DNA from: Chitinophagales bacterium | GTDB lineage: Bacteria > Bacteroidota > Bacteroidia > Chitinophagales > BACL12 | Assembly: GCA_014380545.1 (NCBI GenBank) | Contig: JACMJP010000270.1 | Location: 1 to 5,215 of the forward strand | Direction of reading: 5' to 3' | DNA length: 5,215 nucleotides | Shown here: positions 1 through 4,670 of the stretch, piece by piece | How positions within the stretch are numbered: position 1 is the stretch's first letter | Layout: each line of letters starts with the position of its first letter | Notes under the pieces: model-generated | Database searches by the model: none | What the model saw: the letters and a program-made list of their open reading frames with translations, nothing else | What the model was told of the DNA's origin: nothing | Program-made: the position numbers and the translations under genes

Positions 1-2
1 AA

Positions 3-143
3 ATAATTTATATTGTGCAATTAGCTTCACCTGAAATGAATCATAAAATTAATCTTGGTGAAAATATTACGAATGGAATTTATGTAGTTGAAATTTTTAC
101 CGGACAAAAAATATTTTCGGAGCAATTTGTTATTTCAAAATAA
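3..143 (+). CDS. C-terminal end of a T9SS-secreted protein (type A sorting domain), 5' end outside window
   Basis: An open frame entering from the left edge (first full codon at base 3) runs 46 codons to a TAA at 141-143. The visible tail contains INLGENITNGIYVVEIF, then G-Q-K-I-F-S-E-Q-F-V-I-S-K at the very end. This is the usual pattern of the T9SS type A C-terminal sorting domain: a run ending in N-G-(I/V)-Y, a beta strand, a short G-x-K turn, a last strand and a terminal basic residue. In that family the domain directs an exported protein through the Bacteroidota type IX secretion apparatus and is usually cleaved off at the cell surface. The functional part of the protein is upstream of the window, so its activity is unknown. 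The acetyltransferase gene follows on the same strand after 65 bases; nothing suggests a functional link. Confidence 0.8.
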   Translation: MIYIVQLASPEMNHKINLGENITNGIYVVEIFTGQKIFSEQFVISK

Positions 144-193
144 AAAATGAAACCATGAAAAATTTAATTACGATCTTTCATTTGCAATAAAAG

Positions 194-212
194 GCATATC
201 TTTAAAATATGC
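194..212 (+). promoter_or_regulatory. Short hairpin enclosing the acetyltransferase start codon
   Basis: GCATAT at 194-199 and ATATGC at 207-212 are exact reverse complements separated by a 7-base loop. The ATG start at 209-211 lies inside the right arm. A purine-rich AAAAGG (189-194) overlaps the base of the left arm and would be 14 bases from the ATG if the RNA were unpaired. The stem is short and mostly A-U, so any effect on translation would be weak. It could be chance in AT-rich DNA. Confidence 0.25.
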
Positions 213-748
213 ACTTTGATTCTTATGCTATAAGGCCTGTCAGCACAAATGATGTTGAAGATTTTTTTAATTTAATTGAAAACAACAGGAAGAGGCTGGA
301 AAGTTTTTTTGCAGGAACTGTTGCCCAAAATAAAGACCTTCAAGCAACCCGTATATTCATATCCTCTGTAATAGAAAAAGCAAAAGAAAGAACCTATTTT
401 TCTTTTGTTATAATAGAAACTTTTAATCACCGGCTTATCGGGTATATAGATATGAAAAATATTGACTGGAACATCCCGAAGGCGGAGCTTGGTTGTTTCA
501 TTGACAAACAATATGAAAGAAAAGGCATTGCAACAAAAGCACTGGCAAAAGTTATTGAATATTGTTTTGAAGATATGAAATTCAATAAATTATTTTTGAG
601 GACACATGAAAGCAATACCGGCAGTAAACGAATAGCTGAAAAAAATAAATTTAAGCTGGAAGGCGTCTTGCGCAATGACTATAAAACTACAGATGGCACT
701 TTGTTAGACCTGCTGTATTACGGATTATTAAATACCGGTGTGGAATAA
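209..748 (+). CDS. GNAT-family N-acetyltransferase, RimJ/RimL-like
   Basis: The product has 179 residues, the normal length for the Acetyltransf_3 (RimJ/RimL) branch of the GNAT superfamily. These enzymes transfer acetyl from acetyl-CoA to an amine, often the N-terminus of a ribosomal protein, sometimes a small molecule. The opening YAIRPVSTNDVEDFFNLI (about 6-23) is the typical first strand and helix. The central strand ends in LIGYIDMKNID (76-86), followed by A-E-L-G-C-F-I (92-98). The acetyl-CoA pyrophosphate loop is QYERKGIATKAL (101-112); glutamate 103 stands where R or Q is usual. The C-terminal part N136-T-G-S139 followed by A-E-K-N-K-F-K-L-E-G (143-152) matches the family N-x-x-S...G-F-x-x-E-G motif, with K147 in place of the usual G. 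The protein is cytoplasmic and complete, and its substrate cannot be predicted. It ends 5 bases from the convergent gene at 754. The N-terminus fits the family well from the first ATG, so I kept that start. Confidence 0.92.
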   Translation: MHFDSYAIRPVSTNDVEDFFNLIENNRKRLESFFAGTVAQNKDLQATRIFISSVIEKAKERTYFSFVIIETFNHRLIGYIDMKNIDWNIPKAELGCFIDKQYERKGIATKALAKVIEYCFEDMKFNKLFLRTHESNTGSKRIAEKNKFKLEGVLRNDYKTTDGTLLDLLYYGLLNTGVE

Positions 749-753
749 CCTAA

Positions 754-939
754 TTAAACCTTAACATCCGCCACATTATCAAAAACTCCGAATACTTTCA
801 GCAGCCAGATAACTACAAGAATTACGGCTACAATATTTAGTATACTTTTAATCTTCCTATCCATAGGAACATAGGTGTTCACTAACCAAAGTAATACACC
901 CACAACAATCAAAACAATAAAAATGGTAAGTACAGGCAT
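754..939 (-). CDS. Small two-helix membrane protein, Thivi_2564-like family
   Basis: A 61-residue protein starts at ATG 939. It has two hydrophobic segments: roughly residues 2-24, ending in LLWLVNTYVPM, and 33-52 (ILNIVAVILVVIWLLKVFGV). A short polar loop M-D-R-K-I-K-S lies between them. The pattern of a first helix, then N-x-Y-(V/I)-P-M-D-x-K-I-K, then a helix ending in W-L-L-x-V-F-G matches, from memory, the small proteins annotated as the Thivi_2564 family membrane protein, whose function is unknown. The C-terminus carries an extra polar tail (FDNVADVKV). It is probably an inner-membrane protein. The stop lies 5 bases from the convergent acetyltransferase stop, with no room for a separate terminator. 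Its upstream 174 bases contain no clear Bacteroidota promoter. The gene looks intact; the family name is less certain than the gene call. Confidence 0.8.
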   Translation of the reverse strand: MPVLTIFIVLIVVGVLLWLVNTYVPMDRKIKSILNIVAVILVVIWLLKVFGVFDNVADVKV

Positions 940-1113
940 AAGAAATATTTTAATGATGAAATGTCAATAATCATACTTAATGAAATTATGTAATGTAAGT
1001 ATTTTGAAACAGTAGTAATATATTGGCAGGGGTTAATTCGTATGCTGGCCGCATCTGAGTATTTAATTTAATTAAGTGCAGGGATGCCCCTTTATGAGGG
1101 GAATAATTCTCAA
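940..1113. other. Intergenic stretch between two small membrane-protein genes
   Basis: These 174 bases hold no convincing gene on either strand; the best frames are under 25 codons and have no hydrophobic or family pattern. The only structured element is the GC-rich hairpin at 1087-1101. The promoter of the 61-residue protein should lie here on the minus strand, but I see no TAnnTTTG box. Confidence 0.6.
1087..1101 (-). terminator. Candidate small hairpin downstream of the 67-residue membrane protein
   Basis: CCCCT at 1087-1091 and AGGGG at 1097-1101 pair perfectly around a 5-base loop, the strongest GC stem in this AT-rich intergenic stretch. It lies 12 bases past the stop codon (1114-1116) of the minus-strand gene. 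No T-tract follows on that strand, so it may be an RNA-stabilising 3' hairpin or a weak terminator rather than a classical intrinsic terminator. Confidence 0.3.
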
Positions 1114-1317
1114 TTAACCGGGATTGGCTTCATCTTTCGTCGCTCTCACCAGCCCTATTCCTGCTATAAAAAATATAAAGCCGAGCACACCATAAATAGT
1201 TAGGGCTTTAACATCATAAGTTCCGCCTGAGCCATTAACAAAGATAATTGCTGCGTAAATGAGCCCTATAATTCCAAGTACTGTAAGTATGGCTCCGAAT
1301 ATTCTTTTTAGGTTCAT
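1114..1317 (-). CDS. Small two-helix membrane protein, 67 residues, function unknown
   Basis: The frame stays open upstream to a TTG at 1356, but the ATG at 1317 is the better start. It gives MNLKRIFGAILTVLG, a basic start leading straight into a hydrophobic helix; the extra 13 residues (TILTNIKIKIYS) look like untranslated AT-rich DNA. There are two hydrophobic segments, about residues 5-27 and 40-60, separated by a short G-S-G-G-T-Y-D-V-K-A loop. A short charged tail (RATKDEANPG) ends the protein. Small membrane proteins of this shape occur in many Bacteroidota, but I know of no assigned function. It lies between two other tiny membrane-protein genes on the same strand. A palindromic terminator at 1398-1440 separates it from the 23-residue ORF upstream, so it probably has its own promoter. 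A 12-base palindrome (ATTTCATGAAAT, 1373-1384) lies 56 bases upstream of the start and could be an operator. Confidence 0.75.
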   Translation of the reverse strand: MNLKRIFGAILTVLGIIGLIYAAIIFVNGSGGTYDVKALTIYGVLGFIFFIAGIGLVRATKDEANPG

Positions 1318-1397
1318 GCTGTATATTTTTATTTTAATATTAGTAAGAATGGTCAAGCATCATTCCATATATATTTCATGAAATGCATTCTTCAGTT

Positions 1398-1440
1398 AAT
1401 AAACCTCAGATCAATTATTAATAATTGATCTGAGTTTATT
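1398..1440. terminator. Long perfect palindrome, probable bidirectional terminator
   Basis: Bases 1405-1419 (CTCAGATCAATTATT) and 1420-1434 are exact reverse complements, a 30-base perfect palindrome. Allowing C1404 as a bulge, six more pairs (1398-1403 with 1435-1440) extend the stem to 21 pairs. On the plus strand a T-run (1439-1444) follows directly; on the minus strand the stem ends in TTTATT. The stop codon of the 23-residue minus-strand ORF (1436-1438) lies within the lower stem. The context suggests a terminator for that minus-strand transcript that may also stop plus-strand transcription. An operator for a dimeric regulator is a weaker alternative. Confidence 0.6.
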
Positions 1441-1507
1441 TTTTCTTCCGCCATGCATAAATTCCAATGGGAATAACAGCGATTGCAAGTATTAACCACC
1501 AGAGCAT
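1436..1507 (-). CDS. Putative 23-residue single-helix membrane miniprotein
   Basis: On the minus strand an ATG at 1507 opens a 23-codon frame ending in TAA at 1436-1438. The peptide begins MLWWLILAIAVIPIG and ends IYAWRKKK: one hydrophobic helix of about 19 residues bounded by aromatic residues, then a basic cluster. This is the textbook layout of a short membrane protein with a cytoplasmic C-terminus. The stop codon lies directly at the base of the strong palindrome 1398-1440, as expected for a real short transcript. The DUF3494 gene stops 68 bases upstream on the same strand, so the two may be co-transcribed. I do not recognise a family, there is no Shine-Dalgarno, and a short hydrophobic frame can arise by chance. 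The WW, YAW and RKKK arrangement argues for a real gene, and related tiny membrane proteins flank it. Confidence 0.55.
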   Translation of the reverse strand: MLWWLILAIAVIPIGIYAWRKKK

Positions 1508-1575
1508 ATTGAGTTATTTATTGATTAAGTTATTAATTAAGAAAACGTTTTTTATATCCTGATCCCTTTAATGTA

Positions 1576-2343
1576 TTATGGTTTTGTAACCGTATTCATT
1601 TCAAGAGTTACCGCTGTTTGTGCAAACATCCTACCCTTTAATGTTGCGCCTGTTTTCATATGAATTGCAGTCTTTCCTAATAAGATGCCTTCAAAATGAC
1701 TGGTGGTTCCTAAACTAACAGCACCGGCTACCTGCCAGTAAATATTTTTTGGCCTTGCACCTCCGCTCAATGTCATTTGCACAGCAGAACTCAATTTAAG
1801 AGTACCGTCAATTTGGAATATCCATATATCATGCGGGCCACCCGAAAGCATGATATCTGTAGGAATAATAAGTCCGCTTGTCCATTTATACAAGCCAGGT
1901 GTAAGCGTCATGCCTCCAATATTTCCGGCACCCAAATTAAAAAAATCAGGATCAGGTCGGCCGGCTGCATCTGTATAAGCAGTTTGCATATCACTTACAG
2001 CTGTGGTTAGTCCACTGGCATTAATCAAAGCACATGGAAGAGGGCCGGCAGCATCAACAGAATATATTGCACCCGTTACTTCTGTACAGGTAAGATGAAT
2101 GGCTGCGCCCGTTATTGGACTGGTTCCAACATTCCCGGTAATCACTGATGGATAAGCGTCCGTAATACCCGATTTTGAAAGAATAACGAATTTGCCTGCA
2201 GCACCAAGATCTACTGCAGGTCCACCAAGTGCAAAGGCTTCAGTTAGATCAGGAGACACATCGGGAGCCTCATCTTTTTTACAACTTACCATTAATATAA
2301 CACACAGCATTGCTGTGATTGTAAACATTTTTTTAAATTTCAT
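1576..2343 (-). CDS. DUF3494 ice-binding-like lipoprotein
   Basis: The product has 255 residues. An N-terminal lipoprotein signal (M-K-F-K-K, hydrophobic stretch 7-20, ending MVS) precedes C21, so it should be lipidated after cleavage. C-K-K-D-E (21-25) resembles the charged tag that sends Bacteroidota lipoproteins to the cell surface. Residues about 36-253 fit the DUF3494 (PF11999) beta-solenoid of bacterial ice-binding proteins: FVILSKSGITDAYPSVITGN (52-71), then V-G-T-S-P (72-76), the capping region with helix 112-127, L-T-P-G-L-Y-K (147-153), D-I-W-I-F-Q-I-D-G (172-180), GARPKNIYWQVAGAVSLG (195-212), F-E-G-I-L-L (217-222) and the final coils with GATLKGRMFAQTAVTL (232-247). C86 and C104 could form a disulphide in the capping region. 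Many DUF3494 proteins bind ice and limit recrystallisation, but not all have been tested, so activity here is inferred. It is divergent from the desaturase across 345 bases. The start is the only ATG giving a complete signal peptide. Confidence 0.9.
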   Translation of the reverse strand: MKFKKMFTITAMLCVILMVSCKKDEAPDVSPDLTEAFALGGPAVDLGAAGKFVILSKSGITDAYPSVITGNVGTSPITGAAIHLTCTEVTGAIYSVDAAGPLPCALINASGLTTAVSDMQTAYTDAAGRPDPDFFNLGAGNIGGMTLTPGLYKWTSGLIIPTDIMLSGGPHDIWIFQIDGTLKLSSAVQMTLSGGARPKNIYWQVAGAVSLGTTSHFEGILLGKTAIHMKTGATLKGRMFAQTAVTLEMNTVTKP

Positions 2344-2688
2344 TTTTTATTTTTAGAAGGTGAGGAAAATTTTTAAAGAACAAAGGTGCACCCTATAATA
2401 CCAAAAGCGTTATATAATTAAAATTAAGAATTACATCATTCACACATTCTTTATTTATGATGCGCCCCCGTTTGTATCTTTTCATACACCTTGGCGCTCT
2501 TTCAATTACTTTTGTGAAGTTTTTATAGAAGGTGGTGTTACGCATAGTGTATTTATTTATAGGGATAACAAAATTTTGGCGAAAGTCTTTCAGTTCATTA
2601 ATTATATAATTCTTATTTATCGCTCTTTATCCTTTTCTGAGTTTTTGTTTTTTTGAAGGATACCACCTCTGTTCGAATAAAATTATTT
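2344..2688. promoter_or_regulatory. Divergent intergenic region between DUF3494 and desaturase genes
   Basis: This 345-base AT-rich stretch must carry promoters for both divergent genes. Seen in it: one exact TAnnTTTG box on the plus strand (2507-2514), a 12-base palindrome AATTATATAATT (2600-2611), and a poly-T-rich 80 bases before the desaturase. Two short open frames, 23 codons plus (2457-2528) and 50 codons minus (2393-2545), overlap each other; neither shows recognised family features. No classical Shine-Dalgarno precedes either ATG, as is usual in Bacteroidota. Confidence 0.5.
2507..2514 (+). promoter_or_regulatory. Candidate Bacteroidota -7 promoter box for the desaturase
   Basis: TACTTTTG matches the Bacteroidota primary-sigma -7 consensus TAnnTTTG exactly and points towards the desaturase ATG at 2689. 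That would leave a 5' leader of roughly 165-170 bases. A TTG at 2491-2493 lies upstream, but only 13 bases separate it from the box, shorter than the usual spacing of about 19. The match may be fortuitous. Confidence 0.25.
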
Positions 2689-3798
2689 ATGAAAGTTGAA
2701 AAATTGGATATAGTTCGCTTTGCACCGAAAGGGGAAGACAGTTTTTATGATGAAGTAGTAGCGAAGGTAAATACTTACTTTGAGACCAATAATATTTCTC
2801 CTTATGCCAACAGGAAAATGTGGGTTAAAACAATAGTAATGCTTCTCTTATACTTTGTGCCTTATACTTTAATGGTAACCGGCATGGCCGGAGGAAGCCT
2901 GTTCTTATTTTTCACACTTTGGTTCCTCATGGGCTGGGGAATGAGCGGAATAGGAACATCTGTAATGCATGATGCAAATCATGGAACATATTCCTCGAAT
3001 AAAAGAGTGAACAATTTTATAAGTTATATTCTTGAAGTTGTAGGCGGTTACAGGGTTACCTGGAGAATTCAGCATAATGTACTGCATCACACATATACAA
3101 ATGTTGCAGGCCTGGATGAGGATATGGATAGTATTATATTACTTCGCTTCTCTCCCCGTCAGCCACGGTATTGGTTCCACCGGTATCAATATATTTATGC
3201 ATGGTTTTTTTATATGATAATGACCTTGTTCTGGATGACTGCAAAAGATTATCTGCAGGTGATTCGATACAAACAGCATGATCTGCTTATTAAACAACAT
3301 GTTTCTTTGAAACAGGCGCTGTTCCGTATCACTTTATATAAACTGTTTTATTACTCCTACATATTGGTATTGCCTATCCTGTTTTCCGGCATGCCCTGGT
3401 ATTGTGTTGTAATGGGCTTTTTATTAATGCATTTTACTGCGGGCCTGTTCCTTTCGTGTATTTTTCAACCTTCTCATATTATGGAAACATCTGCATTTGC
3501 ATCGCCTATGCTTACGAATGGTAAGAGTCATATGGAAGACACATGGGCAGTGCATGAGGTAGTGAATACTGCGAATTTCGCTCCTGATAGCCGTTTATTA
3601 TCCTGGTTTGTGGGTGGACTTAATTATCAGATAGAACATCACTTATTTCCGGGTGTTTGTCATGTACATTACAAGGATATTGCGCCTATAGTAAAATCTG
3701 CTACTGCAGATTTTGGACTGCCTTATCATGTTCAGCCCACTTTTTTTAAAGCACTTTCAGAACATGGTCAAATGCTGAAAAAACTGGGCAGGGAGTGA
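2689..3798 (+). CDS. Membrane fatty acid (acyl-lipid/acyl-CoA) desaturase, front-end type boxes
   Basis: The product has 369 residues from ATG 2689. The frame extends to a TTG at 2653, but the extra 12 residues fit no family start. It is an integral-membrane di-iron desaturase (PF00487, DesA/COG3239 type), which uses O2 and reducing power to put a cis double bond into a fatty acyl chain and so raises membrane fluidity. All three histidine boxes are present: H94-D-A-N-H98, H129-N-V-L-H133-H134 and Q314-I-E-H317-H318. An additional H263 (QPSH) is also present. The glutamine-started last box in YQIEHHLFPG is characteristic of front-end (linoleoyl-CoA/delta-6-like) desaturases. Hydrophobic segments lie at about 47-90, 168-186, 221-234 and 236-258. 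There is no fused cytochrome b5 domain, so a separate ferredoxin-like donor is needed. Regiospecificity cannot be predicted. It is divergent from the DUF3494 gene and convergent with the gene ending at 3841, with no obvious terminator in the 42 bases between. Confidence 0.93.
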   Translation: MKVEKLDIVRFAPKGEDSFYDEVVAKVNTYFETNNISPYANRKMWVKTIVMLLLYFVPYTLMVTGMAGGSLFLFFTLWFLMGWGMSGIGTSVMHDANHGTYSSNKRVNNFISYILEVVGGYRVTWRIQHNVLHHTYTNVAGLDEDMDSIILLRFSPRQPRYWFHRYQYIYAWFFYMIMTLFWMTAKDYLQVIRYKQHDLLIKQHVSLKQALFRITLYKLFYYSYILVLPILFSGMPWYCVVMGFLLMHFTAGLFLSCIFQPSHIMETSAFASPMLTNGKSHMEDTWAVHEVVNTANFAPDSRLLSWFVGGLNYQIEHHLFPGVCHVHYKDIAPIVKSATADFGLPYHVQPTFFKALSEHGQMLKKLGRE

Positions 3799-3840
3799 TT
3801 TTTTCACACTACACAAACATATATTCTTTAAATAGGATAT

Positions 3841-4359
3841 TTACGTATATCTCGCTATCGCCATAGCTATTACAGTAATTACAAGCAAGCCAGCAATCCT
3901 ATTTGTTGCAGAAATTAATTTATTTCTCGCATCCTGCACCTGTTGCGCTTGTTCAGGAGTTGGTACACCACCAGAAGCTGCGATTGCTTTTGACAATGCT
4001 GCCATTCGCATACCGGCAGGACGATTCATAGTAACGCCGATTATATAGGCAATTAATCCTGTAGTGCCCCCAATGCTTAATGTCATACCATAATGGGAAG
4101 AGAACCATGCAGACTGAAATCCTCCGGATAATTCCCAAAACAATAATATTCCGGATAAAATATTCAGCGTTCCGGCTCCGAGCATAGCGGCTGGAAGATT
4201 ATTCGTCATTGTCAGTTGCTGCATAAATCTCCCTCCTTCAGGTCCTAATGCTTTTGCCGCTGGTATAACAAATCTTGCAAGATAAATTGTAGAGCCCGCC
4301 CAGAATACACCTGTTACAATGTGAAACAGGCGAAGAATGATTAAATAAGTTTGATCCAT
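3841..4359 (-). CDS. Four-helix integral membrane protein, CopD/DUF2269-like
   Basis: The protein has 172 residues and four hydrophobic segments, at about 5-27, 55-75, 92-111 and 148-168. The first contains L-R-L-F-H13-I-V-T-G-V-F-W20-A-G, followed by ARFVIPAAKALGPEGGRFMQ (28-47). A helix with conserved histidine and tryptophan, then an R-F-x-x-P segment and G-P-E-G-G, resembles small membrane proteins of the CopD/DUF2269 kind, a superfamily in which such histidines may bind heme or metal. Helix 3 ends in M-N-R-P-A (111-115). A soluble, helix-prone loop of about 30 residues (117-146, with PTPEQAQQVQ) separates helices 3 and 4. It should lie in the inner membrane; the function is unknown and the family assignment is from pattern memory. 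It is convergent with the desaturase (42-base gap) and divergent from the 90-residue gene. Confidence 0.8.
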   Translation of the reverse strand: MDQTYLIILRLFHIVTGVFWAGSTIYLARFVIPAAKALGPEGGRFMQQLTMTNNLPAAMLGAGTLNILSGILLFWELSGGFQSAWFSSHYGMTLSIGGTTGLIAYIIGVTMNRPAGMRMAALSKAIAASGGVPTPEQAQQVQDARNKLISATNRIAGLLVITVIAMAIARYT

Positions 4360-4407
4360 AAATTTCAGGTTTTACTTCAAAACTAAAAAAAATTATATAA
4401 CACTGCA

Positions 4408-4434
4408 TTTCCTGATGTAATACTTTGCAGGAAA
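4408..4434. repeat. Inverted repeat (7-base stem, 13-base loop)
   Basis: TTTCCTG at 4408-4414 and CAGGAAA at 4428-4434 are exact reverse complements. It lies 49-75 bases upstream of the start of the minus-strand four-helix membrane protein, so it could be a regulator-binding site or a 5' leader hairpin of that gene. No T-run follows on either strand, so it is not a typical terminator. Confidence 0.35.
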
Positions 4435-4514
4435 AAATAACCGGGGTTCTTAGATCAAAAAAATTATTACTTCATTAAAATAATTAAAATAATAATTACA
4501 ATCCAAATAAAAAT

Positions 4515-4571
4515 CCATGCATAAATTTCGGGCTAATGACCTCCCACTATGCATAAAGCCTGGCATGACCT
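4515..4571. repeat. Imperfect tandem repeat with ATGCATAAA and ATGACCT blocks
   Basis: ATGCATAAA occurs at 4517-4525 and 4549-4557, each followed by ATGACCT at 4536-4542 and 4565-4571. Two copies of about 26 and 23 bases are therefore arranged in tandem with a short spacer. The first copy is preceded by CC, giving CCATGCATAAATT (4515-4527), a 13-base string also found exactly at 1451-1463 inside the 23-residue ORF. ATGCAT is itself a palindrome, so each copy could bind a dimer. The role is unknown. Confidence 0.4.
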
Positions 4572-4594
4572 GAAAAATGATTATATTTACTTTT

Positions 4595-4624
4595 TTGTTG
4601 CAGTCTGCTATCTGATTTTATAAT
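4595..4624 (+). promoter_or_regulatory. Candidate promoter for the 90-residue gene
   Basis: TTGTTG (4595-4600) and TATAAT (4619-4624) are separated by 18 bases, resembling a sigma-70 -35/-10 pair with a perfect -10 and a weak -35. The ATG of the downstream gene is 46 bases after the -10. Bacteroidota primary sigma prefers TAnnTTTG, and TATAAT is common by chance in AT-rich DNA, so the call is weak. Confidence 0.25.
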
Positions 4625-4670
4625 TTCTTTTTGCTATTCTACAACAGGCACTATTCCTTAAAATAAAAAA

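Larger units (their letters stand above)
4360..4670. other. Gene-free intergenic region with hairpin and direct repeat
   Basis: These 311 AT-rich bases separate two divergent genes. They hold a 7-pair hairpin (4408-4434), an imperfect direct repeat built on ATGCATAAA and ATGACCT (4515-4571), a low-complexity A/T run (4467-4513) and a candidate promoter (4595-4624). The minus strand over 4470-4530 reads as a hydrophobic peptide (E-I-Y-A-W-I-F-I-W-I-V) but has an in-frame stop directly upstream and no start codon. I see no supported gene. Confidence 0.55.

Noticed and set aside
155..190. An 11-codon frame (M-K-N-L-I-T-I-F-H-L-Q) before the acetyltransferase, resembling the start of a signal peptide.
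   Set aside because: Too short, ends before a hydrophobic core is complete, and has no support as a leader peptide; possibly a remnant or chance.
272..675. Minus-strand open frames inside the acetyltransferase gene (272-511 and 427-675).
   Set aside because: They lie antisense to a clear GNAT gene and show no family features.
1542..1551. AAAACGTTTT palindrome downstream of the DUF3494 gene as a terminator.
   Set aside because: Only ten bases, no loop and a very weak stem; not convincing as a terminator.
1777..2010. Plus-strand 77-codon frame inside the DUF3494 gene.
   Set aside because: Antisense shadow of a well-supported coding region, with a cysteine- and arginine-rich composition unlike a real protein.
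2393..2545. Minus-strand 50-codon frame just upstream of the DUF3494 gene (starts M-R-N-T-T-F-Y-K-N-F).
   Set aside because: No recognisable motif, sits in the expected promoter region and overlaps the plus-strand -7 box; such a length is common by chance in this DNA.
2653..2688. TTG-initiated 12-residue N-terminal extension of the desaturase.
   Set aside because: The ATG at 2689 gives a normal family start; the extension has no Shine-Dalgarno and no homology-like pattern.
2905..3090. Minus-strand 61-codon frame inside the desaturase.
   Set aside because: Antisense to the first two histidine boxes of a clear gene.
3953..4138. A second minus-strand frame within the four-helix membrane protein.
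   Set aside because: Out-of-frame shadow of the better-supported 172-residue gene; no coherent membrane or domain pattern.
4464..4530. Minus-strand hydrophobic peptide (E-I-Y-A-W-I-F-I-W) resembling a small membrane protein.
   Set aside because: In-frame TAG just upstream and no start codon; isoleucine/leucine richness comes from a low-complexity A/T run.
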